Shown: positions 8,875-16,262, counted from the stretch's first letter. The stretch: 64,000 nucleotides of DNA from Brotonthovivens ammoniilytica (GCF_025566885.1 NZ_JAOQJQ010000001.1:248001-312000), one strand, 5' to 3'. Notes: generated from the letters alone by a model not told the origin. Made by a program: numbers and translations.

Positions 8875-9104
8875 TTTTATAAAGGCATGGAGAATGTGTG
8901 ACAAAAGAAACCGGAAAAACATAGAAAAAGATACTTAGTTTCTATTTCGGAAAGTTAAAATACAAATTATACAAAATAGACAAAAAAAGAACGTTTAATT
9001 TTTGACAGATAGCAAAAAAAATAGTAAAAAATGTATAAAATTCACAAAAAATTAAATAAATGGGAGAGTTACCAAAAGGTTCCTAGATAACATTATTGTA
9101 TGTA

Positions 9105-9133
9105 TTGCATAAAAACGGAAATTCTTCTATACT
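9105..9133 (+). promoter_or_regulatory. promoter of the phloroglucinol-type cluster
   Basis: TTGCAT at 9105-9110, a 17-base spacer and TATACT at 9128-9133. It is the best match in the gap and lies about 70 bp before the cupin start. Confidence 0.6.
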
Positions 9134-9142
9134 AAAGATAAC

Positions 9143-9171
9143 GAATTTTGCTAAATGATTTGGCAGAATTC
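9143..9171. promoter_or_regulatory. possible operator (inverted repeat) just downstream of the promoter
   Basis: GAATTTTGC (9143-9151) and GCAGAATTC (9163-9171) form an inverted repeat, 8 of 9 positions matching, around the likely transcription start. The ATTTTGC half is the reverse of the GCAAAAT core in the boxes at the gntR and ptb promoters, so a link to the GntR regulator is possible but weak. Confidence 0.4.
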
Positions 9172-9205
9172 AAATAGTATCGAATACCGAAAGGAGATAG
9201 TAATT

Positions 9206-9556
9206 ATGGTAAAGAATTCATTTGAAACCGCAACAGTTTATGAGGCACCAGGACATCATGGAGTTGTTTTAAGAAGATTCCACGGTAAAGAAGAGACAGG
9301 CGCAGAGAAATTCTGGGTAGGTCTTTCTCACTTTGAGCCACACGGCGGTGCAGGCTGGGGCTATAAAGATAATGGTTGTGAAAAAGTTTATTTTATGCTT
9401 CAGGGCCAGATGACTGTAAAAGACAGAGAAGGCAATGAATGGAAATTAAATCCGGGTGATTCTTTCTCTATGGGACCTTATGAAGAGCGTTATTTCGAAA
9501 ATGAAACAGATTATCCTGTATTCGTACTTGTAATTATTACATATCCAGGAGTTTAA
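9206..9556 (+). CDS. small single-domain cupin protein, role unknown
   Basis: A 116-residue cupin. The first motif region is SHFEPHGGAGWGYKDNGCEKVYFMLQGQMTV (given here in parts: H46, E59, G67) and the second contains LNPGDSFSMGPYEERYF. Only one His of the usual HXH is present and the second-motif His is replaced, so the standard metal site looks incomplete. The true start is ATG 9206, preceded by AAAGGAG; an in-frame ATG at 9155 lies inside the operator-like repeat and lacks an RBS. It is the first gene of the catabolic cluster, 70 bp before the reductase. It could be a binding, sensing or isomerising protein for the ring substrate or an open-chain intermediate. I know no assigned function for it. 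Confidence 0.8.
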   Translation: MVKNSFETATVYEAPGHHGVVLRRFHGKEETGAEKFWVGLSHFEPHGGAGWGYKDNGCEKVYFMLQGQMTVKDREGNEWKLNPGDSFSMGPYEERYFENETDYPVFVLVIITYPGV

Positions 9557-9625
9557 TAGGAGCTTTTTAGATCATCAGACACATCCCTGCCGGAGGTTTG
9601 GCAGCAATTCAGGAGGATTTTAAAA

Positions 9626-10420
9626 ATGGTTAGTGTAAAAAAAGATTTTGTTGATAATATGTTTTCCGTAAAAGGAAAAGTTGCTTTAGTAACAGGCGCT
9701 ACAGGAGCACTTGGTAAAGTTCTTGCAAAAGCATATGGTTATGCAGGAGCAAAAGTTTTCATGACAGGACGTAACGATGCTAAATTAAAAGCACTGGAAG
9801 ATGAATTCAAAGCAGAAGATATCGAATGTGCATACTGTGTAGCTGATCCTGCAAAAGAAGAAGATGTTGATGCGCTTGTAAAAGCATGCGTTGAAAAATA
9901 CGGTGAAGTTAATATCCTTGCAGTTTGCCACGGATTCAACAAACCACAGAACATTCTTGAGCAGTCTGTTGCAGACTGGCAGTATATCATGGATGCTGAT
10001 TGTAAATCTGTTTACATCGTATGTAAATATGTTTCACAGCAGATGGTTGACCAGGGTAAAGGCGGTAAAATCGTTGTTGTTACATCTCAGCGTTCCAAAC
10101 GCGGCATGGCAGGATATACAGGATACTGTACATCTAAAGGCGGCGCTGATCTGATGGTTTCTAGTATGGCATGCGACTTAAGTGCGCAGTACGGAATCAA
10201 CGTTAACTCTATCTGCCCGACTGTATTCCGCAGCGAATTAACAGAGTGGATGTTTGATCCTGAATCAGCTGTATACCAGAACTTCATGAAACGTGAGCCT
10301 ATCGGACGTCTGGCTGAGCCGGAAGATTTCGTAGGTTATGCTATCTTCTTATCTTCTGACGCTTCTAATTATATTACAGGCGCTAACTGTGACTGCAGCG
10401 GCGGCTACCTGACCTGCTAA
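9626..10420 (+). CDS. short-chain dehydrogenase, probable phloroglucinol reductase (PGR)
   Basis: A 264-residue classical SDR. The cofactor motif TGATGALG is at residues 23-30, the catalytic Ser is about S154 and the pair Y167/K171 forms YXXXK. R49 after the second beta-strand (MTGRN) fits NADPH preference. In the phloroglucinol pathway this enzyme reduces phloroglucinol to dihydrophloroglucinol with NADPH. The specific call depends on the neighbours: an HAD-type dehydrogenase, a cyclase-family hydrolase and a BKACE lyase, which together match that pathway step by step. By sequence alone it could be another 3-oxoacyl- or gluconate-type SDR. The RBS AGGAGG stands 9 bases before ATG 9626. Confidence 0.78.
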   Translation: MVSVKKDFVDNMFSVKGKVALVTGATGALGKVLAKAYGYAGAKVFMTGRNDAKLKALEDEFKAEDIECAYCVADPAKEEDVDALVKACVEKYGEVNILAVCHGFNKPQNILEQSVADWQYIMDADCKSVYIVCKYVSQQMVDQGKGGKIVVVTSQRSKRGMAGYTGYCTSKGGADLMVSSMACDLSAQYGINVNSICPTVFRSELTEWMFDPESAVYQNFMKREPIGRLAEPEDFVGYAIFLSSDASNYITGANCDCSGGYLTC

Positions 10421-10458
10421 TATCAGATGATTGTCAGTTAAGTTAGGAGAAATAAAAG

Positions 10459-11406
10459 ATGCGTGATATAAAAAGATTTTTAGTTTGCGGCGGCGGAATG
10501 ATGGGCAGCGCTATCGCTCAGATTCTCGCAGGACTTGACGGAGCAGAGGTTACCGTTTATGACGTGTTCCCTGTTGATGTGGAGGCAAAAGTCCGCAATA
10601 ACATGAAATTATTAGTAGAAAAAGGTGTTGTTACAGAGGCAGAAGTAGACAGCATTGTTTCTAAAATCAGTTTTACACAGGACATGCACAGCGACGGCGT
10701 GAAAAATGCACAGTTTGTTGTTGAATGCGTTCTAGAAGAAATGGAAATGAAACAGAATCTGTTTGCACAGCTGGAAGAAGTAGTGGCAGAAGATGCTATT
10801 TTCTGTACCAATACTTCTGTAATGAGCCCTACAGAAATTGCTTCAAAATGTAAACATAAAGAGAGACTCTGCGGTACTCATTTCTGGAATCCGGCTTTCC
10901 TGATTCCGTTGGTAGAGGTTGTTAAAACTCCTGATACAACAGAGGAAGTTGCACAGACCGTTATGGACGTGCTTACAGCAGCTGGCAAGAAGCCGGTTCT
11001 CTGCAAAAAAGACGTTCCCGGATTTATTGCAAACAGAATGCAGCATGCGTTGTGGCGTGAAGCGATCTCAATTGTTGAGCGCGGTATTGCTGATGCAAAA
11101 ACAGTGGATGATGCCTGCAAATACAGCTTCGGTTTAAGACTTCCTTATCTGCCGCCATTGGTAAATTCCGATATGGTAAGTACACAGCTTACATATAATA
11201 TTCACAGCTATGTGCTGCAGGATCTGGAAGACAGACATGATGCATCTCCACTTCTGAAAGAAATGATTGATGCCGGTAAAATGGGATTCCGTGCAGAAGC
11301 AGTAGACGGCGTTCACGAAGGCTTTATGAAGTATACAGATGAAGAAATTTCTGAGATTAATAATGGCCTGAATGAATATCTGATCAAAATGCTTTACGGT
11401 AAATAA
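10459..11406 (+). CDS. 3-hydroxyacyl-CoA-dehydrogenase-family enzyme, probable 3-hydroxy-5-oxohexanoate dehydrogenase (HOHDH)
   Basis: A 315-residue NAD-dependent dehydrogenase. The Rossmann motif GGGMMG is at residues 11-16, and the catalytic pair H141 (GTHFWNP) and E153 (LVEVV) has the 12-residue spacing of the 3-hydroxyacyl-CoA dehydrogenase family. The C-terminal helical domain is of the standard type (PGFIANRMQHALWREA). In the phloroglucinol route this family member oxidises 3-hydroxy-5-oxohexanoate to 3,5-dioxohexanoate (triacetate) with NAD, acting on a free acid, not a CoA ester. An alternative would be L-carnitine dehydrogenase, also found beside BKACE genes, but the SDR and cyclase neighbours do not fit carnitine breakdown. 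Confidence 0.75.
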   Translation: MRDIKRFLVCGGGMMGSAIAQILAGLDGAEVTVYDVFPVDVEAKVRNNMKLLVEKGVVTEAEVDSIVSKISFTQDMHSDGVKNAQFVVECVLEEMEMKQNLFAQLEEVVAEDAIFCTNTSVMSPTEIASKCKHKERLCGTHFWNPAFLIPLVEVVKTPDTTEEVAQTVMDVLTAAGKKPVLCKKDVPGFIANRMQHALWREAISIVERGIADAKTVDDACKYSFGLRLPYLPPLVNSDMVSTQLTYNIHSYVLQDLEDRHDASPLLKEMIDAGKMGFRAEAVDGVHEGFMKYTDEEISEINNGLNEYLIKMLYGK

Positions 11407-11419
11407 ATGACGTTCATGA

Positions 11420-11447
11420 CATCGGGAGCACTTGACGGCTCCCGATG
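11420..11447 (+). other. intercistronic hairpin without T-run
   Basis: A perfect 10-bp stem (11420-11429 with 11438-11447), loop of 8, not followed by T residues. It probably sets mRNA stability or processing between the dehydrogenase and the hydrolase genes and does not end transcription. Confidence 0.6.
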
Positions 11448-11495
11448 AGTGAAATATATCACTATTAATTTAAATAGTATGGAGGAATGATAAAA

Positions 11496-12464
11496 ATGGG
11501 AAAAATATTTGTTGACTTAACACATCCTTTCAGCGCTGAGATTCCACGTTGGCCTTACTTTGACAAACCATTAATTGACAGTAAACACTCTATGGCAAAA
11601 GGCGGTGTTTTAACACAGTATATCGGTTGTACAATGCATACAGGTACACACTGTGACGCACCACGTCACGTTATGGAACGTGAATTTGACGGCAAAAGAG
11701 CCCGTTATACTCATGAAATGCCAGTTGATGCATATACAGGCGATGCAGTCTGCCTGGAAATCAATGTTGAGCGCTGGGGTCTGATCACAGCTGAACATCT
11801 TGAAGATGCATGCAAACGTGCAAACATCAAACCAGAAGAATTAGAAGGAATGGTTGTATGCCTTAACACAGGTATGCATCGTAAATTTGACGACTCTAAA
11901 GAATATTATCATTACTCCTGTGGTACAGGTGTTGAAGCAGGCCAGTGGTTTGTAGATCACAAAGTTAAATGTGTAGCTATGGATATGCAGGCTCTTGATC
12001 ATCCGCTTCATACAGCTATGGGCAACAATGGTATGACAAGAATGAACTTACTTGGAGCTTCCGGAAGACCTATTACTCAGGAATACATCGAGCAGTTCGG
12101 TGAAGAAGCTTATGCTGAATTCGATAAAGAATTATATATCAAACTTCACGGACAGGAAGCATACGACAAAAAATTCGGTGCTTTAGAAGAGATCGGATGC
12201 TGGGGAACATGGGAACCATGCCACAAAACATTACTTGGACACGGCATCGTTGGTGTTGAAAACCTTGGTGGTGATCTGGATAAGGTTTCCGGCAAACGTT
12301 TCAGATTCTACTGCTTCCCACTCAGATGGTACATGGGTGACGGATCTATGGCTCGCTGCGTAGCAGAAATTGATGAAGCAGACGTGAATGATGTTCCGGA
12401 AAGAACATATATGTACTGTGGAACAGGATGCCAGGATAGAGATAATTACGGATTCACAAACTAA
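11496..12464 (+). CDS. cyclase-family metal hydrolase, probable dihydrophloroglucinol cyclohydrolase (DPGC)
   Basis: A 322-residue member of the cyclase (PF04199, kynurenine-formamidase-like) family. The signature HXGTHXDXPXH is complete at H48, G50, T51, H52, D54, P56 and H58 and binds the catalytic metal. The protein is longer than typical bacterial kynurenine formamidases (about 210), with an extra C-terminal region. In the phloroglucinol pathway it opens the dihydrophloroglucinol ring by hydrolysis to 3-hydroxy-5-oxohexanoate. An ATG at 11487 is only one base from GGAGG, so ATG 11496, ten bases from it, is the real start. Confidence 0.78.
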   Translation: MGKIFVDLTHPFSAEIPRWPYFDKPLIDSKHSMAKGGVLTQYIGCTMHTGTHCDAPRHVMEREFDGKRARYTHEMPVDAYTGDAVCLEINVERWGLITAEHLEDACKRANIKPEELEGMVVCLNTGMHRKFDDSKEYYHYSCGTGVEAGQWFVDHKVKCVAMDMQALDHPLHTAMGNNGMTRMNLLGASGRPITQEYIEQFGEEAYAEFDKELYIKLHGQEAYDKKFGALEEIGCWGTWEPCHKTLLGHGIVGVENLGGDLDKVSGKRFRFYCFPLRWYMGDGSMARCVAEIDEADVNDVPERTYMYCGTGCQDRDNYGFTN

Positions 12465-12498
12465 TTGTTGTTGAACCGCTGAAATTCAGACACAAGAC

Positions 12499-12524
12499 AG
12501 ACCGTTGCGTCACTGCAGCGGTCT
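12499..12524 (+). terminator. weak terminator or attenuator before the lyase gene
   Basis: A 10-bp stem with one G-T pair (12499-12508 with 12515-12524), loop of 6, followed by TCTTTG. The short T stretch suggests partial termination. An independent promoter follows at 12550. Confidence 0.5.
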
Positions 12525-12549
12525 TCTTTGTGAGTTGTCAGGATAAAAC

Positions 12550-12579
12550 TTGACAAGCATACTCGAAATGGAATAAAAT
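12550..12579 (+). promoter_or_regulatory. internal promoter for the lyase and zinc-ribbon genes
   Basis: A perfect TTGACA at 12550-12555, an 18-base spacer and TAAAAT at 12574-12579. Confidence 0.55.
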
Positions 12580-12632
12580 TCAAGAGTAGAGGTTTGTAAC
12601 TTAATTTTAAATAAGAAATGAGGGAATGAAAA

Positions 12633-13481
12633 ATGGCAAAGAAAACAATTATTACAGCCGCTGTAACAGGCGCATGGCCAAAAAAAGAAAATAATCCAAA
12701 TGTACCTATGACTCCGGCAGAGATTGCAGATGATGTATATGCATGCTGGAAAGCAGGCGCTGCAATTGCTCATCTTCATATGAGAGATGATGAAGGCAAT
12801 GGAACAATGGATACAGCTAAATTCGAAGAAACAGTAAACCTGATCCATACAAAATATCCGGACTGCGATATTATCTTAAACCTGACAACATCCGGAGATA
12901 TTCATGCAGATGATGAACTTCGTGTTGCTCATGTTAAAAAATTAAAACCGGAAATGGCTTCCTACGACTGTGGTTCTATGAACTGGTTACACAGCAGCTT
13001 ATTCTTAAATACACCGAAATTCTTAACAGACTGCGGATTATTATTCCAGGAGACAAATACAAAACCGGAAATCGAAGCATTCGATCCGGGTATGATTGGA
13101 AATGCAGCTTACTACCTGAAAAAAGGCGTGTTAAAAGCTCCTCTTCACTTCCAGTTCTGCATGGGATGTGCAAATGGTATCCCTGGAACAATGAAAAATC
13201 TGATCTTCATGAAAGAGACAGCTGAAGAATTAATCGGCAAAGGCAACTTTACATGGTCCTGCTTCGGTGTTGGACACAGTGCACTGGAAATGTTATACGG
13301 CGCAGTAGCATTAGGCGGAAATATCCGTGTAGGTATGGAAGATAATGTTATGTATGCAAAAGGACAGCTTGCAGAAAGCAATGTTCAGTTTGTAGAGAGA
13401 GCTGCCCGGGTAATCAGAGAATTCGGCAACGAAGTTGCTACACCTGCAGAAGCACGTGAAATCTTAGGCTTAACAAAATAA
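12633..13481 (+). CDS. BKACE (DUF849) beta-keto acid cleavage enzyme, probable triacetate acetoacetate-lyase (TAL)
   Basis: A 282-residue BKACE-family protein. The zinc-binding HXH is H47/H49 in AIAHLHMRDD, with the family segments NLTTSGD, MASYDCGSMNW and FCMGCANGIPG also present. BKACE enzymes condense a beta-keto acid with acetyl-CoA and split it into a CoA beta-keto thioester and acetoacetate. In the phloroglucinol route triacetate plus acetyl-CoA gives two C4 units, acetoacetate and acetoacetyl-CoA, which can be taken to butyrate. The assignment to triacetate over 3-dehydrocarnitine, 3-keto-5-aminohexanoate or others rests on the SDR, hydrolase and dehydrogenase neighbours. The RBS is GAGGGA. 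Confidence 0.78.
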   Translation: MAKKTIITAAVTGAWPKKENNPNVPMTPAEIADDVYACWKAGAAIAHLHMRDDEGNGTMDTAKFEETVNLIHTKYPDCDIILNLTTSGDIHADDELRVAHVKKLKPEMASYDCGSMNWLHSSLFLNTPKFLTDCGLLFQETNTKPEIEAFDPGMIGNAAYYLKKGVLKAPLHFQFCMGCANGIPGTMKNLIFMKETAEELIGKGNFTWSCFGVGHSALEMLYGAVALGGNIRVGMEDNVMYAKGQLAESNVQFVERAARVIREFGNEVATPAEAREILGLTK

Positions 13482-13503
13482 TCAGGCTTAAGGAGGACCG
13501 CGT

Positions 13504-13692
13504 ATGAGCTGGGGCGCTTTATATATGTATTACCACTGTCCGAAATGCGGTATGAAATTTGAGTATGCCACGGATTTAATGGTAGAGTTTGGTGATCAGT
13601 TCGGATATTGCCCGGAATGTAAAGTGATGGGTGTGTATGAAAAAGAAGGTGCACGTACTCTGGATGACGCTGAATATTTTGAAGTAGAATAA
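13504..13692 (+). CDS. 62-residue zinc-ribbon protein next to the lyase
   Basis: Two CXXC pairs, CPKC (C12, C15) and CPEC (C36, C39), form a likely zinc ribbon. The rest is acidic, with no DNA-binding helix visible. An AAGGAGG stands just before ATG 13504, and the gene follows the BKACE stop by 22 bases, so it is surely translated with it. It could assist folding or metal loading of the zinc-dependent lyase, or be a small electron or redox partner; both are guesses. I do not recognise a named family. Confidence 0.75.
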   Translation: MSWGALYMYYHCPKCGMKFEYATDLMVEFGDQFGYCPECKVMGVYEKEGARTLDDAEYFEVE

Positions 13693-13706
13693 ACTTTGAT
13701 TTGATC

Positions 13707-13758
13707 TAAGGATGATCTTGATTGCAGTTATGCAAAATAAGGTCATCCTTATTCTTTT
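13707..13758 (+). terminator. terminator at the end of the catabolic cluster
   Basis: A 13-bp stem with one G-T pair (13707-13719 with 13739-13751), 19-base loop and TTCTTTT. Confidence 0.8.
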
Positions 13759-13775
13759 ATCGGATAAAGGATTTA

Positions 13776-13804
13776 TTTACAAGTGAGCTTTCCTGTGGCA
13801 TAAT
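13776..13804 (+). promoter_or_regulatory. promoter of the GntR regulator
   Basis: TTTACA at 13776-13781, 17 bases, CATAAT at 13799-13804. Confidence 0.65.
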
Positions 13805-13816
13805 AGAATCATAATT

Positions 13817-13836
13817 TGATATTGTGCAAAATATCA
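13817..13836. promoter_or_regulatory. probable GntR operator (autoregulation)
   Basis: A 20-bp element with perfect 7-bp arms, TGATATT and AATATCA, around GTGCAA. It lies just downstream of the -10 box, where a bound protein would block initiation. The inner 16 bases recur with one change at 16333-16348, upstream of ptb. Confidence 0.65.
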
Positions 13837-13868
13837 GATCGGTAATGTAAGGAAACAGGGAGGAAAAT

Positions 13869-14546
13869 ATGGCATTAATTAAACGGGTATCACTGGTTGA
13901 TCAGGTATATGAGAAATTAAAGGAACGGATTGTACAGCTGAAAGTTCCCTTTGGGAGTAAATTAAATGTAAGCAAACTTCAGGAAGAGTACGGCGTAAGT
14001 TCCACGCCGGTCAGAGAGGCGTTAAACCGCCTGCTGAATGAGGGACTCATTGAATTTGAAAACAATGTAGGAGCAAGAGTCATTGATGTGACAGAGACAG
14101 ATGTCCGTCAGTTCCAGGAAGTATCCTTTGCCTATGAAATGGCGGCTGCCAGATATGCCATGAAGCGCGGGGACACGGCACAGCTTGCAGAAAAGATTTA
14201 TGAATACATTGAGGATTACAGAAAATCCAGCGGAGTACTAGAAAGCTGTAAATGTATCAAAAATATAAAATATGTATTTTATAAAACTGCTGACAATGAT
14301 CTGCTTTTGAATAAGCTGGAGTCTCTAAATGGAATGGATGAAATTTTACATTCTTTATTTTCCATGCCAAGAGAAAAAGGAGGCAGCGGCGGACAGTATC
14401 ATTCCGGAATCACCTACTTTGAAACAATTTACGAAGCAGTAAAAGAAAACGACTTTGCCAAAGTCTGCGATGGACTGGAGGGACATCAGCTCTGGGCCAG
14501 AAAGTATATATTAAAAAATCTTGAGACTGTAAAAGCCAGAAATTAG
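13869..14546 (+). CDS. GntR-family (FCD-type) transcriptional regulator
   Basis: A 225-residue regulator. The N-terminal winged helix-turn-helix spans about residues 10-75, with the recognition region LNVSKLQEEYGVSSTPVREALNRLL (PVREAL is the family hallmark). The C-terminal all-helical domain fits the FadR/FCD effector-binding class, though it is somewhat divergent. It starts after GGGAGG. The position beside the catabolic cluster, and shared boxes at its own promoter and at ptb, suggest that it senses a pathway intermediate and represses both units. The effector is not known. Confidence 0.85.
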   Translation: MALIKRVSLVDQVYEKLKERIVQLKVPFGSKLNVSKLQEEYGVSSTPVREALNRLLNEGLIEFENNVGARVIDVTETDVRQFQEVSFAYEMAAARYAMKRGDTAQLAEKIYEYIEDYRKSSGVLESCKCIKNIKYVFYKTADNDLLLNKLESLNGMDEILHSLFSMPREKGGSGGQYHSGITYFETIYEAVKENDFAKVCDGLEGHQLWARKYILKNLETVKARN

Positions 14547-14559
14547 CTGTAATTTCTGG
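14536..14559 (+). terminator. hairpin over the gntR stop codon
   Basis: A perfect 10-bp stem (14536-14545 with 14550-14559), 4-base loop, with only a short T-poor tail. It overlaps the TAG stop and may act as a weak terminator. Confidence 0.45.
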
Positions 14560-14567
14560 TTACACAG

Positions 14568-14596
14568 TTTACATTGTTATGAAAATGAATTATAAT
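14568..14596 (+). promoter_or_regulatory. promoter before the Rpn-type pseudogene
   Basis: TTTACA at 14568-14573, 17 bases, TATAAT (perfect) at 14591-14596. Confidence 0.65.
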
Positions 14597-14647
14597 AATA
14601 GTTACTAATGCATAGTCCATTCTGTATTTCGGGAATGGAGGAATTTA

Positions 14648-15462
14648 TTGAAGACACGGAAAAAATTTCAAGATCTGGAATACTTGGATGCATTTTTATT
14701 TGCGGCTGTTATGGAAGATGAAGAAATATGTAAAGGGTTCTTCAGTTGATACTGGGAAAAACAGTGGAATGGGCTCATGTGGAAGTAGAGAAGGCTTTTT
14801 GGCTCAATAGTGATTATAGAGGTATACGCATGGATGTTTGTCTGACTGGAGACAGTAGCATATATAATATTGAGATGCAGACGACAAATCATCAGGACTT
14901 GCCGTATCGAAGCCGTTATTATCAGTCATATCTGGATATATCTGCTTTAAAACCAGGAGATCCTTTTATTAATCTGCCAAAGAGTTTTGTGATATTTATT
15001 TGTACATTCGATCCATTTGGAAAAAATCGCTGTGTTTATACATTTGAAGAGCGATGTCTGGAAGAGGATATGCCTTTATGTGATGGGACAAAAAAAATTT
15101 TTTTAAATGCGAAAGGAACTATGTCTACAGAAATTTCAGCTTCACTTTCGGATTTTTTGGAATATATTTGTAATCCATCTAAGTATCTTAAAAGCGAACA
15201 GAGTTCTGGTGTAGTAGGATTGGTGTCAAGAAAAATCAGAAACCTAAAGACAAACAGGAAGTGGGAGGAACGATATATGCTGTTTGAAGAAATTTTATCC
15301 AATGAAAGAAAGGAAGCCCTGGAAGAAGGACAGAATCTTGGAGAAGAGCGAATGGGGGAGCTTATTGACATTCTGGCTCGTCAGGAACGCTATGAAGATT
15401 TGAAAAAGGCGGCAAAAGATAAAGTTTATCTTCATAAATTATTTAGGGAATTTAATCTTTAG
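14648..15462 (+). pseudogene. Rpn / PD-(D/E)XK nuclease family transposase, frameshifted
   Basis: A TTG at 14648, six bases after GGAGG, opens a frame reading LEYLDAFLFAAVMEDEEICKGFF and stops at TGA 14747-14749. The matching continuation, LILGKTVEWAHVEVEKAFW, is in another frame from 14746 to 15462. One lost base near 14740 explains this. The join restores the N-terminus typical of the Rpn/PDDEXK transposase group (F-FGAVM-ENCK-LLE-ILG then GVRLDV-YNVEMQ). Here the nuclease core appears as GIRMDVCLTGDSSIYNIEMQT and the C-terminus is a basic, coiled helical tail. No slippery heptamer is seen, so decay is more likely than programmed frameshifting. Confidence 0.75.
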
Positions 15463-15483
15463 GAATTGTTTGAAAATTTAAGC

Positions 15484-15516
15484 ATGGATCAGCTTATCTG
15501 AATACTGATCCATTTG
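15484..15516 (+). terminator. hairpin after the Rpn pseudogene
   Basis: A perfect 9-bp stem (15484-15492 with 15505-15513) with a 12-base loop and a short TTT. The remaining bases up to 15733 show no gene and no clear promoter. Confidence 0.5.
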
Positions 15517-15733
15517 GATTTTAATAACATTCAGGTTTGGAACATAAAATTCTAAGTAAGATCTTATATGGAAACGTTATGTTTTCTGTCAAAATGTGTT
15601 GTCGCACAAACAATCATGTAAAATTAAGTATATGCAGAATGGAAGTGTATTAGCTGAAAGTGTAAAATAATAACTGTTTTTCCGGAACAAAATATGCTGC
15701 CCGGCATATTGTAAAAGAAAAAAGGAATTTTTC

Positions 15734-16216
15734 ATGGATTACACATCGTATCAGATTGTTATTGGAACAATACGGGAAATCAGTATGGGAGAATCCTGCT
15801 GTACATGGATGGTAACTGTGCAGACAGATACCGAGAATATTAATTTTGTTGTAACCGGAGACACAAGAATTATTGATAATGTAAGGCTCAGAAGGGGAAT
15901 GCGGGTGGCGGCATTCTATGACACAAGCCTTCCGGCTCCGGCGATTTATCCGGCCAGGTACCAGGCGGAGCTGATTACATCCCTGCGGAGAGATCAGAAT
16001 GCGGCATTAAAGTATTTTGATGAAAATCTGCTGGCAGAAGATGAGTCCCTGCAGCTGAATTTAAGTCCGCTGACAATTATCGAGACTCAGAACGGACAGC
16101 GCTACCGCTGTGCACCTGGAAATGCTGAACTGCTTGTTTATTATACCGTTACAACTTTCAGTATTCCTCCCCAGACAACGCCTCAGAAAATTATTGTAAT
16201 GTGTCCAAGAGAATAA
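15734..16216 (+). CDS. conserved-looking hypothetical protein, 160 residues
   Basis: I do not recognise the family. The protein is soluble, without signal peptide or membrane segment, and starts MDYTSYQIVIGTIREISMG. The first ~75 residues look beta-rich (alternating hydrophobic strands, TWMVTVQTDTENINFVVTGDTRIIDN then RLRRGMRVAAFYD), which would fit an OB-like fold. The C-terminal half is IETQNGQRYRCAPGNAELLVYYTV with a PPQTTP linker before the final strand. It lies between the GntR/Rpn segment and ptb, with its own terminator at 16263, so a part in the same pathway is not shown. There is no strong RBS (AAAAGGAATTT before the ATG). Confidence 0.65.
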   Translation: MDYTSYQIVIGTIREISMGESCCTWMVTVQTDTENINFVVTGDTRIIDNVRLRRGMRVAAFYDTSLPAPAIYPARYQAELITSLRRDQNAALKYFDENLLAEDESLQLNLSPLTIIETQNGQRYRCAPGNAELLVYYTVTTFSIPPQTTPQKIIVMCPRE

Positions 16217-16262
16217 TCATAAAGAGGGAAATGGTTTCACTGTTTCCGTACAGAAGAAAAAG

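Larger units (their letters stand above)
8875..9205. other. AT-rich intergenic region before the catabolic cluster
   Basis: This gap of about 330 bases is strongly A/T-rich, with several A-tracts between 8950 and 9060 that could bend DNA or act as an UP element. It holds the promoter at 9105-9133 and the inverted repeat at 9143-9171. A second TTGACA occurs near 9003 without a good -10. I see no gene in it. Confidence 0.6.

Noticed and set aside
9155..9205. Upstream start for the cupin
   Set aside because: It lies in the operator-like repeat and lacks an RBS, whereas ATG 9206 has AAAGGAG.
9206..13481. Bile-acid (bai) or carnitine catabolism as explanation for the SDR and HAD genes
   Set aside because: No CoA ligase, CoA transferase or flavin oxidoreductase of the bai type is present, and the cyclase-family hydrolase fits ring opening of dihydrophloroglucinol, not carnitine.
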